From NCBI GenBank assembly GCA_030066905.1, contig JASJAR010000023.1, positions 17,646 through 81,645 of the forward strand: a DNA stretch of 64,000 bases, read 5' to 3'. This stretch comes from Paracoccaceae bacterium. Lineage in GTDB: Bacteria > Pseudomonadota > Alphaproteobacteria > Rhodobacterales > Rhodobacteraceae. Shown here piece by piece: positions 37,081 through 45,261 of the stretch. The notes below the pieces were generated by a model. The model did no database searches and was not told the DNA's origin. It worked only from the letters and a program-made list of their open reading frames with translations. Position numbers and translations under genes: made by a program. The stretch's first letter is position 1; every line of letters starts with the position of its first letter.

Positions 37081-39039
37081 CTAAACATCCAACTCCTCCA
37101 CAAACCGCGCATTCTCCTGGATGTACTGAAACCTGAGTTCCGGCTTCTTCCCCATCAGCCGCTCCACCAAATCGCCCGTCTCGCCAGGCTCGTCCTCGTC
37201 GATGGTCACTCTGATGAGCTTCCGGCTGCCGGGGTCCATGGTGGTTTCTTTGAGATCTTTCGCGTCCATCTCCCCCAGCCCCTTGAAGCGGGAGACGTCG
37301 ATCTTGCCTTTGCCGCCGAGGCCCTTGGCGAGCCACGCATCCCGCTCGGCCTCATCCACGCAATAGACCCGCTTGGCCCCTTGGGTCAGCCGGAAGAGCG
37401 GCGGGCAGGCGAGGTAGAGGTGGCCCTGGTCGATGAGGGGGCGCATCTGGGTGAAGAAGAAGGTCATCAGGAGCGAGGCGATATGGGCGCCATCGACATC
37501 GGCGTCGGTCATGATGATGACCTTGTCGTAGCGCAGGTCCTCGATGTTGAAGCGGGTGCCCAAGGAGACGCCCAAGGCCTGGCAGATGTCGGCGATTTCC
37601 TTGTTGTCGCCGAGTTTTCCGCTCGCAGCACCCAGAACGTTCAGGAGCTTGCCGCGCAGGGGAAGGAGCGCCTGGGTCTCGCGGTTGCGGGCCATCTTGG
37701 CCGAGCCGCCCGCGCTGTCGCCCTCAACGATGAAAAGCTCGGTCCCGTCGCGGGTGGCGTTGGAGCAATCGACGAGCTTACCGGGCAGGCGGAGTTTCTT
37801 CGTCGCCGATTTGCGGGCGGTTTCCTTCTCCTGCTTGCGGCGGAGCCGCTCCTCGGCGCGCAGGACCAGAAAGTCGAGGATCGCGCCGGCGGATTTCGTG
37901 TCCGCCGCCAGCCAATGGTCGAAATGGTCGCGCACCGAGGCCTCGACCATCTTCGCGGCACTTTCGGTCGACAGCCGGTCCTTCGTCTGGCCGACGAATT
38001 GCGGCTCGCGGATGAAGACCGAGACGAGGGCGCCCGCGCCGGTGGCGAGGTCGTCTCGATTGATCTGGCCGGCCTTTTTGTTGCCGATGCGTTCGCCGTA
38101 GGCGCGGATGCCCTTGAGGATCGCCGCCCAGAAGCCCGCCTCGTGGGTGCCGCCCTCGGGGGTCGGCACGGTGTTGCAGTAAGATTGCAGGAAGCCGTCG
38201 CGGGAGGGGCTCCAGTTGATCGCCCATTCGACCTTGCCGGGCGCGCCGAACTTCTCGCGGAACTCGACGAGACCCGAGAAGGGCCGGTCGGCATAGGTGA
38301 TCGCCTCGCCGAGGCTTTCGGAGAGGTAGTCCGAGAGCCCGCCGGGGAAGTGGAACGTCGCCTCGGCCGGCGTGTCGTCTTCGGTGACAGCCGTCTTCCA
38401 GCGGATTTCCACGCCGGAGAAGAGATAGGCCTTCGAGCGGGCCATCTTGAACAGGCGTGCGGGTTTCAGCCTCAGCGAGCCGAAGATCTCGGCGTCGGGG
38501 TGGAAGGTGACCGACGTGCCGCGGCGGTTCGGAGCCGCGCCGATCTTCTCAAGCGGCCCCTGGGGGAGCCCGCGGGAGAATTCCATCGCATAGAGCTCCC
38601 GGTCGCGGGCGACCTCGACGCGGAGCCGGTCCGAGAGCGCGTTCACCACCGAAGAGCCGACCCCGTGAAGCCCGCCGGAGGTCTCATAGGCGTCGCCGGA
38701 GAACTTGCCGCCGGCGTTGAGCGTGCAGAAGATCACCTCGAGGGCGGATTTTTCGGGCAGTTTCGGATGGGGTTCGGTCGGGATGCCCCGGCCGTTGTCG
38801 CGCACGGTGACCGAGCGGTCCTCGTGCATTTCGATCTCGATTCGGCTGGCATGGCCGGCGACGGCCTCGTCCATCGAATTGTCGACGATTTCGGCGACCA
38901 TGTGGTGGAGCGCGCGCTCGTCCTTGCCGCCGATATACATCCCCGGCCGGAGCCGAACGTGCTCCATATCGTCGAGCACCTCGATCGAGGTGGCGTCGTA
39001 GGTCTCGGCGGTCTTGCCGGAAAGAAGATCGTCGGCCAT
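37081..39039 (-). CDS. parE: DNA topoisomerase IV subunit B
   Basis: A 652-residue type IIA topoisomerase ATPase subunit that, with ParC, decatenates chromosomes. GHKL ATPase with DNSMDEA (about 47), DNGRGIP (about 77) and GLHGVGSSVVN (about 113-123); the TOPRIM domain with EGDSAGG (about 435) and DADVDGAH (about 510). Length and the absence of the long GyrB insertion favour ParE over GyrB. Start MADDLLSGK chosen as the family start; the upstream extension is low-complexity and basic. Confidence 0.95.
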   Translation of the reverse strand: MADDLLSGKTAETYDATSIEVLDDMEHVRLRPGMYIGGKDERALHHMVAEIVDNSMDEAVAGHASRIEIEMHEDRSVTVRDNGRGIPTEPHPKLPEKSALEVIFCTLNAGGKFSGDAYETSGGLHGVGSSVVNALSDRLRVEVARDRELYAMEFSRGLPQGPLEKIGAAPNRRGTSVTFHPDAEIFGSLRLKPARLFKMARSKAYLFSGVEIRWKTAVTEDDTPAEATFHFPGGLSDYLSESLGEAITYADRPFSGLVEFREKFGAPGKVEWAINWSPSRDGFLQSYCNTVPTPEGGTHEAGFWAAILKGIRAYGERIGNKKAGQINRDDLATGAGALVSVFIREPQFVGQTKDRLSTESAAKMVEASVRDHFDHWLAADTKSAGAILDFLVLRAEERLRRKQEKETARKSATKKLRLPGKLVDCSNATRDGTELFIVEGDSAGGSAKMARNRETQALLPLRGKLLNVLGAASGKLGDNKEIADICQALGVSLGTRFNIEDLRYDKVIIMTDADVDGAHIASLLMTFFFTQMRPLIDQGHLYLACPPLFRLTQGAKRVYCVDEAERDAWLAKGLGGKGKIDVSRFKGLGEMDAKDLKETTMDPGSRKLIRVTIDEDEPGETGDLVERLMGKKPELRFQYIQENARFVEELDV

Positions 39040-39173
39040 GGCCCTGCTCGCGTGCTTTTCTTGGTTGGGCGGAGGATACGCGCGGGCCGGCAGAGGGGCA
39101 ATGGCGCTGGGTGAGAACCGCGGCTCCGGCGCCACGATTGGTGCCGAAATTCGAACGAATTGTTTACGATCTG

Positions 39174-39198
39174 TTAAGGAGTGAAGTTCACTCTTGAA
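39174..39198 (+). promoter_or_regulatory. 25-bp dyad, candidate operator
   Basis: GAGTGAA-g-TTCACTC is a perfect 15-bp inverted repeat (39179-39193), extending to TTAAG...TTGAA on the outside (10 of 12 positions symmetric). It abuts the -35 of the promoter assigned to the VPLPA protein gene and lies in the 235-nt region shared with the divergent parE gene. The binding protein is unknown. Confidence 0.6.
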
Positions 39199-39221
39199 CC
39201 CGGCCGCACCGCGTATATGTT
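39194..39221 (+). promoter_or_regulatory. Candidate promoter of the VPLPA-CTERM gene
   Basis: TTGAAC (39194-39199), a 16-nt spacer, and TATGTT (39216-39221). A GAGGGC-cgtc-GCCCTC hairpin (39241-39256) follows in the leader, 18 nt before the start codon. Consistent with a sigma-70-type promoter; not proven. Confidence 0.45.
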
Positions 39222-39274
39222 CCCGCTTGGGTTTAGGTGAGAGGGCCGTCGCCCTCCCTTAGCGAGTGAGGCTG

Positions 39275-40024
39275 ATGAGACATTTTCTTTACGCCGCTGC
39301 CATTGCAGCTCTGAGCGCAACCGGTGCCGCAGCAGCGACGATCTCCGTCACAGATTTCTCCGCCGGCGCCTATCAGGCGGCGGTCGGACCGAGCGACAAA
39401 AATGTCGTGGAGGACTTCGAGAGCTTCTCGGAAGGCAATGTGGCAAGCGGCTGGTCGGATTCCGCCGTGGGCACTTTCTCCGCGCTTGGCGGGACCGGCA
39501 GCGGCGGCACGGTGAGCGGCAGCACCTCTTCGGGGAACTTCGCCGGCAACGACGGGTCTCAGCTCGCGATTCGCGACGGTTCGGTCTATGGCCGCTCGAG
39601 CACCACCGCGGCCCTCTCGGGCGACGGCGGTGACGACAAGTTCCTCGACAGCAACGACACGTCCGGCATCGCCTACGAAGCCTCGCTCGGCGGCGGGATG
39701 TTCGACCGGATCGTTCTGACGCTGACCGACGCCACGGATTCCGGCGGGCTCCTGAACATCACGGTGAACGGCGTGACCGAGACGATCTCCGGTCTCGGAG
39801 ACGGCGCGGTCCAGATCGTCGAGATCGCGTTCGACAGCGCCGTCTCGACCGCTTCGATCCTCTTTGAGAATGTCGATGGGAACGGCAACGCCGTCCTCAA
39901 CGACGGGTTCTCGATCGACGACGTGACGCTTTCGGCGGTGCCGCTTCCGGCAAGCGCTTGGCTTCTGATCGGCGGGTTCGGCGCCCTCGCGGCGATGCGG
40001 CGGCGCAAGCGCGCGCAGGCCTGA
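39275..40024 (+). CDS. VPLPA-CTERM surface protein
   Basis: A 249-residue exported protein: signal peptide 1-18 (ending GAAA-A), a Gly/Ser/Asp-rich beta domain (about 25-220), and a C-terminal sorting signal consisting of VPLPASAW, a hydrophobic helix (LLIGGFGALAAM) and RRRKR. VPLPA-CTERM tails are recognised by an exosortase-type transpeptidase, common in Rhodobacterales making exopolysaccharide. No exosortase gene is in this window. A GTG three codons upstream is an alternative start. Regulated perhaps through the dyad at 39174. Confidence 0.9.
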   Translation: MRHFLYAAAIAALSATGAAAATISVTDFSAGAYQAAVGPSDKNVVEDFESFSEGNVASGWSDSAVGTFSALGGTGSGGTVSGSTSSGNFAGNDGSQLAIRDGSVYGRSSTTAALSGDGGDDKFLDSNDTSGIAYEASLGGGMFDRIVLTLTDATDSGGLLNITVNGVTETISGLGDGAVQIVEIAFDSAVSTASILFENVDGNGNAVLNDGFSIDDVTLSAVPLPASAWLLIGGFGALAAMRRRKRAQA

Positions 40025-40124
40025 ACGTCCCCGCCAGTCGGGCTTTGAAAATACGCGCGGCGCGCTTGGACGAACAGGTTCGGTGCGCCGTTCTTCGTCT
40101 CTCCCTGGCGCTGCAATCGGCCCC

Positions 40125-40559
40125 TCAGCCCGCAGGCCGGCAGCGCAGCATCCAAAGGTTTTCGGTCGGGTCCAGCGCACGGTGCTGTGAGCGGATGGTC
40201 AGCCGCGCCTCCCGCGCGCAGCGGTCGCCGGGCGGCCCGATGTCGAGCCGGTATCGGGTGACGTCGCGCAGGCCGCGCCGGGCGGTGGCGACGAGACCGC
40301 CGCCGCTCTCCTCGGCCACCCGGTAGCGCTGGCGCGACGCCCGGAAGGCCGGGGCGGTGGACGCCACCGTCAGCCGGGCGCCGTCGCGGCTGATCGAAAA
40401 CACCTTATCGAGGTTGTTCTGCACGAAGGCGCTTTCGGGCCCGGCGGTGTCCGACCGCATCGCCACCGTCGTAGAGGCAAGCGGAAACGCCGCGGCACTG
40501 CCGGCCCCGGCAAGGGCGAGGCTCAGCGCCAGGACTGCGGTTTTCGGCGAGGGGGTCAT
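40125..40559 (-). CDS. Small secreted protein of unknown function
   Basis: A 144-residue protein with a signal peptide (1-24, ending SAAA-F) and two cysteines in GDRCARE and MLRCRPAG that could be linked. No domain recognised. The start MTPSPKTAVLALS opens directly into the signal; a longer reading frame upstream is antisense to the MATE gene and is discarded. Divergent from the MATE gene (84 nt). Confidence 0.75.
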   Translation of the reverse strand: MTPSPKTAVLALSLALAGAGSAAAFPLASTTVAMRSDTAGPESAFVQNNLDKVFSISRDGARLTVASTAPAFRASRQRYRVAEESGGGLVATARRGLRDVTRYRLDIGPPGDRCAREARLTIRSQHRALDPTENLWMLRCRPAG

Positions 40560-40643
40560 GGCACGGGAGGCTAGCGCGGTTCCCCCGCCGGGCCAGCCCC
40601 GCCCCCCTTGCCCGGGCGGGAACCGAAGCGTAGGGGAGGCGCC

Positions 40644-42017
40644 ATGTCGACAATCGAGCCTCAGCCGGTTTCCGCACCGGGTGCGGGCTTTCACGCCCGC
40701 CGTCTCCTGGTCCTCGGGCTGCCGCTCATCGGCAGCCGGCTGGCGCAGTTCGCCATCGGGATGACCGATACCGTGATGATCGGCCGCTACGACGTGACCG
40801 CGCTCGCCGCGCTGACCATCGCGACGACGTTCTTCTTCGTGCTCTTCCTCGTCGGCTCGGGGTTCGCGACCGCAGTGAGCCCGATGGTGGCGAGCGCCCT
40901 GGCGGAAGGCGACACGCGGCGGGTGCGGCGGATCACCCGGATGGGGCTCTGGCTCTCGGCGCTCTATGCCGCTGTGGCGGTGCCGGTGATGCTCGTCGGC
41001 GAACCGCTGCTTCTCGCGCTGGGGCAGGACCCGGAGGTTGCCCGGCTCGGCGGGCTCTATCTGTCTGTCGCCGCCTGGGGTCTGCCGCCCGCGCTCGTTG
41101 TCATGACGATGACGAGCTACTTCTCGGCGCTTGAACGGACCCGGGCGATCCTGATCGTCACGATCGGGACGGCGGTCCTGAATGCCCTCATCAACTACGC
41201 GCTGATCTTCGGCAATTTCGGTGCCCCGGAACTGGGACTGGTCGGCGCCGCCCTCGCGTCGGCGACGATCAATGTCGTCGGCGCGGCGGCCCTTCTTGTC
41301 CACGCGCTTCGGGCGACGCCGGAGAACGAGCTCTTGCGCAACATCTGGCGCCCCGACTGGCCGGTCTTTACCGGGGTGTTCCGGCTCGGCTGGCCCATCG
41401 GGCTCACATGGCTCTCCGAGGTCGGGCTCTTCGGCGGGGCGTCGGTGATGATGGGCTGGGTCGGCAAGGTGGAGCTTGCCGCCCACGGGATCGCGCTTCA
41501 GGTCGCTTCGGCCACCTTCATGGTGCATCTCGGCCTCTCCCAGGCCGCCACGGTGCGCGCGGGCCGGGCCTGGGGCGCGCGTGACCGGGAGGGGCTGCGC
41601 GGCGGAGCGGGTGTCGCCATGGGGATGTCGATGGCCTTCGTCGCGGTGACGGTTGCGGTTTTCCTGACGATGCCCGGGCTTCTCGTCGGCCTCTTCGTCG
41701 ACCCCGCCGACCCCGCGCGGCCGGCCCTTCTGGCCGCCGGGGTGGTGCTCTTGGCCTATGCGGCTTTGTTTCAGCTCTTCGATGCGGGGCAGGTCATGGC
41801 GCTTGGGCTCCTGCGCGGCATTCAGGACACCAGGGTGCCGATGGTGATGGCGGCGTTGAGCTATTGGGGCATCGGGTTCCCGGCGGCTTACATTCTCGGC
41901 ATTCTGCTCGGCCTCGACGGGCCCGGCATCTGGCTGGGGCTGTCGCTGGGCCTCGCGGTCGCCGCAGGACTTCTGAACTGGCGTTTCTGGCAGGGGCGGA
42001 TGCTTCGGGGTCTGTGA
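40644..42017 (+). CDS. MATE family efflux transporter
   Basis: A 457-residue protein with twelve predicted helices of the MATE (NorM/DinF) family: GLPLIGSRLAQFAIGMTDTVMIGRY (about 27-51) and the pseudo-repeated GLTWLSEVGLFGGASVMMGWVG (about 253-274). It would export cationic drugs or metabolites in exchange for Na+ or H+; substrate unknown. GGGGAGG lies 4 nt before the ATG. Confidence 0.94.
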   Translation: MSTIEPQPVSAPGAGFHARRLLVLGLPLIGSRLAQFAIGMTDTVMIGRYDVTALAALTIATTFFFVLFLVGSGFATAVSPMVASALAEGDTRRVRRITRMGLWLSALYAAVAVPVMLVGEPLLLALGQDPEVARLGGLYLSVAAWGLPPALVVMTMTSYFSALERTRAILIVTIGTAVLNALINYALIFGNFGAPELGLVGAALASATINVVGAAALLVHALRATPENELLRNIWRPDWPVFTGVFRLGWPIGLTWLSEVGLFGGASVMMGWVGKVELAAHGIALQVASATFMVHLGLSQAATVRAGRAWGARDREGLRGGAGVAMGMSMAFVAVTVAVFLTMPGLLVGLFVDPADPARPALLAAGVVLLAYAALFQLFDAGQVMALGLLRGIQDTRVPMVMAALSYWGIGFPAAYILGILLGLDGPGIWLGLSLGLAVAAGLLNWRFWQGRMLRGL

Positions 42018-42028
42018 GCCGCCGGGGG

Positions 42029-42066
42029 GCCTTCTTTGTTCCAGAAATACTCAAAAGAAGACCCCG
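42029..42066. repeat. CTTCTTT...AAAAGAAG intergenic hairpin motif
   Basis: GGGGCCTTCTTTG...CAAAAGAAGACCCC forms an interrupted inverted repeat around CCAGAAATACTC between the convergent MATE and ptsP genes. It is a probable bidirectional terminator and resembles the motif strings at 30302 and 44481 (a TTGG/CCA...AAATAC core). Confidence 0.5.
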
Positions 42067-42092
42067 TCCGGCGGCCGGGTGCCAGGGGCTAC

Positions 42093-44339
42093 TCAGGAGA
42101 GCGTCCGGAGCCAGTCCATCACCGCGCCGCGCACCGACTGGGCGCCCGAGCCCCGGGCCTTGTCGATGACCCGGCGTGCCTCGTCGAGGTTCACCCGGCG
42201 GATCAGCGATTTCACCGGGCCGATGGAAGCGGGGCGCATCGACAGGGTCCGGAGCCCCATCGCCGCAAAGCACACCGCCTCGACCGGGCGCCCGGCATCC
42301 TCGCCGCAGAACGACAAGGGCGTGGCCGTCTGCCGGCAGCGTTCGACGATCTGTTCGATGAAGGTCAGGTAGGAGACGTTGAGAGTGTCGTAGCGGCGCC
42401 GGACCCGTTCGTTCTCGCGGTCGGCGGCGAAGAAGAACTGTTTGAGATCGTTGCCGCCGATGGAGATGAAATCGGCCATCTCGTAGAATTGCCGGGGCGC
42501 AAAGGCCAGCGATGGCGTTTCCAGCATCGCGCCGATTTCGACATGTTCGGGCAGGATATGGCCGAGGCGCTCTTCGCGGTTGAGTTCGTCGAGGACGGCG
42601 GTGCGCGCGGCCTTGTACTCGTCGAATTGCGCGACAAAGGGGAACATGACGGTCAGGCGGCGGCCGGCGGCGGCGCGAATGAGCGCCTGGAGCTGCATCC
42701 GCATCACGCCGGGCTTGTCGAGCCCGACCCGGATCGCCCGCCAGCCGAGGGCGGGGTTCGGCTCGTCCTGGGGCTTCATGTAAGGCAAGACCTTGTCCGA
42801 CCCGATATCGAGGGTGCGAAAGACCACCCGCTTGCCGCCGGCGGCATCGAGCACGCGGGCATAGATCGCGGCCAGTTCGCCGCGTTTGGGGACGGTGCTG
42901 CGGGCGAGAAACTGAAGCTCGGTCCGGAAAAGCCCGACCCCCTCGGCGCCGGAGGTCCCCAGCGACGGCAGATCGGCGATGAGGCCGGCATTCATGTGGA
43001 GCTCGACGACCGAGCCGCAGCGGGCCTCGGCGGGCTGGTCGCGCAGACCCGCATAGCGCTCCTGGGCCTTGGCCTGCATCGCGATCTTGTCGCGGAACGC
43101 CGTCACCACGGTGTCGTCGGGTCTAAGATGCGCCACCCCCTGATCGCCGTCGACCATGATGTGATCGCCGTTCAGGGCCTCTGTGGTAATGCCTTCGGCG
43201 TTGATGATGAGCGGGATCGCCCAGGCGCGCGCGACGATGGCGGCATGGCTGCCGACCGAGCCCTGTTCGAGAACGATGCCTCTGAGCCCGGTGCGCCCGT
43301 AATCGAGAAGCTCGCCGGGGCCGATGTTGCGGGCCACGAGGATCGCGTCCTTGGGCATCTCGGCACCGGTGTCCTTACCCTGCCCGGTGAGGGTGCGCAG
43401 AAGGCGGTTCGACAGGTCGTCGAGGTCGTGGAGCCGCTCGCGGAGATAAGGGTCGGGGACGGCGGCCATCCGCGCCCGGGCCGCCGATTGCTCTTTCTCG
43501 ACGGCGGCCTCGGCCGAGAGCCCCGAGGCGACATCGGCCTCCATCCGTTTCAGCCAGGAGCGGGACTGGGCGAACATCCGGTAGGCTTCGAGCACCTCCC
43601 GGTGGTCCTTTTCGAGCGCGCCGGCATCGTCGAGCATGGCGTCGAGCGAGCCGCGAAGGGTCTCGACGGCGTCGCGCAGCCGGTCGAGTTCGACATCGGG
43701 GTCCTCGGCGATGGGGTTGGTGACCATCACCCGCGGTTCGTGGAGCCAGACATGGCCCTCGGCGGTGCCCTCCTGGCCGATGCCGCCGCGGAACATCGCC
43801 GGTTGCTTGTGGCGCACCGAGAGGGCTGCGCCTTCGCCGACGAAGGCGCCGAGTTCGGCCATTTCGGCGATAACCATGGCGACGACTTCGAGCGCATAGA
43901 CCTCGTCGGCGGTGAACTCGCGCTTCGTCTTCGACTGGACCACGAGGACGCCAAGGGTCTCGCCAAGGCGCTGGACCGGCACCCCGAGAAAGGACGAATA
44001 GACCTCCTCGCCGGTCTCGGGCATGTAGCGAAAACCGCGCGTCGCGGGGGCGTCGGCGGTGTTGACCGGCTGCGCGCGCCGGGCGACCCGGCCGACGAGC
44101 CCCTCGCCGACGCGCATCCGCGTCTGGTGGACCGCTTCGGGGTTGAGCCCTTCGGTGGCGCAGAGCTCCAGGGTTTCGGCGTCGCGGAACAGGTAGATCG
44201 AGCAGACCTCCGAGCCCATCGAGCTTGCGATCAGCGCCACGATCCGGTCGAGACGGGCCTGGCCGGCGCTGTCTTCGGCCATGGTTTCGCGCAGTCGGCG
44301 GAGTAGCCGTCGGCTCTGGGATTCGGGGTCGCGTGCCAT
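42093..44339 (-). CDS. ptsP: PEP-protein phosphotransferase of the nitrogen PTS (EI-Ntr)
   Basis: A 748-residue enzyme I: an N-terminal GAF domain (about 20-165), the enzyme I N-domain with the phosphorylated His in GSVGSHAAIVARA (about 360-372), and the PEP-binding TIM barrel (LFRTELQFLAR; FRTLDIGSDK; ALGWRAIRVGL; SIGGNDLKQFFFA). It passes phosphate from PEP to NPr and EIIA-Ntr, a regulatory phosphorelay affecting nitrogen, potassium and envelope functions; GAF may sense glutamine. Start MARDPESQSRRLLRRLRE is the conserved N-terminus. In relatives it neighbours lysC, which lies upstream here beyond an intervening lipoprotein gene. Confidence 0.95.
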   Translation of the reverse strand: MARDPESQSRRLLRRLRETMAEDSAGQARLDRIVALIASSMGSEVCSIYLFRDAETLELCATEGLNPEAVHQTRMRVGEGLVGRVARRAQPVNTADAPATRGFRYMPETGEEVYSSFLGVPVQRLGETLGVLVVQSKTKREFTADEVYALEVVAMVIAEMAELGAFVGEGAALSVRHKQPAMFRGGIGQEGTAEGHVWLHEPRVMVTNPIAEDPDVELDRLRDAVETLRGSLDAMLDDAGALEKDHREVLEAYRMFAQSRSWLKRMEADVASGLSAEAAVEKEQSAARARMAAVPDPYLRERLHDLDDLSNRLLRTLTGQGKDTGAEMPKDAILVARNIGPGELLDYGRTGLRGIVLEQGSVGSHAAIVARAWAIPLIINAEGITTEALNGDHIMVDGDQGVAHLRPDDTVVTAFRDKIAMQAKAQERYAGLRDQPAEARCGSVVELHMNAGLIADLPSLGTSGAEGVGLFRTELQFLARSTVPKRGELAAIYARVLDAAGGKRVVFRTLDIGSDKVLPYMKPQDEPNPALGWRAIRVGLDKPGVMRMQLQALIRAAAGRRLTVMFPFVAQFDEYKAARTAVLDELNREERLGHILPEHVEIGAMLETPSLAFAPRQFYEMADFISIGGNDLKQFFFAADRENERVRRRYDTLNVSYLTFIEQIVERCRQTATPLSFCGEDAGRPVEAVCFAAMGLRTLSMRPASIGPVKSLIRRVNLDEARRVIDKARGSGAQSVRGAVMDWLRTLS

Positions 44340-44431
44340 CCTGCCCTGTCGTTCGCGCAACATTTTGCCGCGTCCGCGCCACCATAGCGCGAGGAGGCGG
44401 GGGAGGGGAAACGGGTTTTGCCGGGGCGGAT

Positions 44432-44503
44432 GGGGGCGCTGCCCCCGCCCGGCCCCATGGCGGGGCCGGGCTCCCCCGCGGTATTTCTGGCCAAGATGAA
44501 GAG
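44432..44503. repeat. Rhodobacterales-type motif with G-rich hairpin
   Basis: Hairpin GGGGGC-gct-GCCCCC (44432-44446), a second GGCCCCATGGCGGGGCC palindrome, then GTATTTCTGGCCAAGATGAA (44481). It is the inverted counterpart of the element at 30302. Confidence 0.5.
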
Positions 44504-44541
44504 CCTTGCGGGGTGGCCTCGATCGTGGGAAGGCTCTGGGT

Positions 44542-45078
44542 ATGCGGGCTTTGTCGCTGCTTCTGGCTCTTTCGATCCTTGCCGCCTGCGCTCCCGACCG
44601 GGTCGAGGCGCCCGAGCCGGATGCGGCCTTCACCGCGCGGGCGGTGGGGTATCTCGACGGGCTCCAGGGCCCCAGCATTGCCGGAGACCGGGAGTATTGC
44701 GGTTACTTCGGGTATGACGCGGCCGGCGATTTTGCCGCGAGCGGCCCGTTCGAGGGGGGCGAGGATTATTGCGACGCCGCGCTTCCGCGCGACCTCGACG
44801 TCGTCGCCTCCTACCACACCCACGGCTCCTACGGGGTCGAATACGATGCCGAAGTGCCGAGCCCCGAGGATGTCGACACCGACGTCGCCGAGGGCGTCTT
44901 CGGCTATGTCGCAACCCCCGGCGGGCGGGTCTGGCTGATCGACTGGCGCACCGGGACCGCGACCCAGGTCTGCGGCGTGGCCTGCGTCACCCAGGACCCC
45001 GCGTTCGATGCCCGCGAGGCCGGCACCGTGGGCCGGGTCTATTCGCGCGCGAGCCTCGCGGCCCGGTTCGGCTATTAG
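44542..45078 (+). CDS. DUF4329 lipoprotein
   Basis: A 178-residue predicted lipoprotein: lipobox LAAC (Cys16) and a DUF4329-like domain with SYHTHG (about 93-98), an Asp-rich loop (AEVPSPEDVDTDVAEG) and a final YSRASLAARF. DUF4329 shares the HxHG-type pattern of JAB-like folds and occurs in toxin-associated and secreted proteins; catalysis is unproven. Four or more cysteines (YCGYF, DYCDA, VCGVACV) suggest disulfides in the periplasm. It lies between lysC and ptsP but on the opposite strand. Confidence 0.82.
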   Translation: MRALSLLLALSILAACAPDRVEAPEPDAAFTARAVGYLDGLQGPSIAGDREYCGYFGYDAAGDFAASGPFEGGEDYCDAALPRDLDVVASYHTHGSYGVEYDAEVPSPEDVDTDVAEGVFGYVATPGGRVWLIDWRTGTATQVCGVACVTQDPAFDAREAGTVGRVYSRASLAARFGY

Positions 45079-45133
45079 GGGGGAGGCGGGCCGGGGGAGG
45101 TCGGCGTGCCCGGCTCGAACCGAAGATATGCCC

Positions 45134-45208
45134 GTTCCGGGCTCGACCCCGGGACCTCGGCGAACGGCGCGCTTCATCCGATCGGGGCCCCGGGTCAAGC
45201 CCAGGGCG
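45134..45208. repeat. Nested-palindrome repeat, degenerate core
   Basis: GTTCCGGGCTCGACCCCGGGAC and GGGGCCCCGGGTCAAGCCCAG, about 30 bp apart, with diverged flanks, in the lysC downstream region. Confidence 0.65.
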
Positions 45209-45261
45209 GGGTGCCCGATGGGCGGACCGGCCCCCCGCGGCCGCCATCGCGCGCTGGCGCT

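Noticed and set aside
36066..37084. Small frames across the REP doublets
   Set aside because: They consist of repeated GQIAHPT / WAICPP peptides generated by the REP units; only the RAYT frame is real.
42036..44306. A 756-codon plus-strand frame
   Set aside because: Antisense shadow of ptsP, which has all enzyme I motifs.
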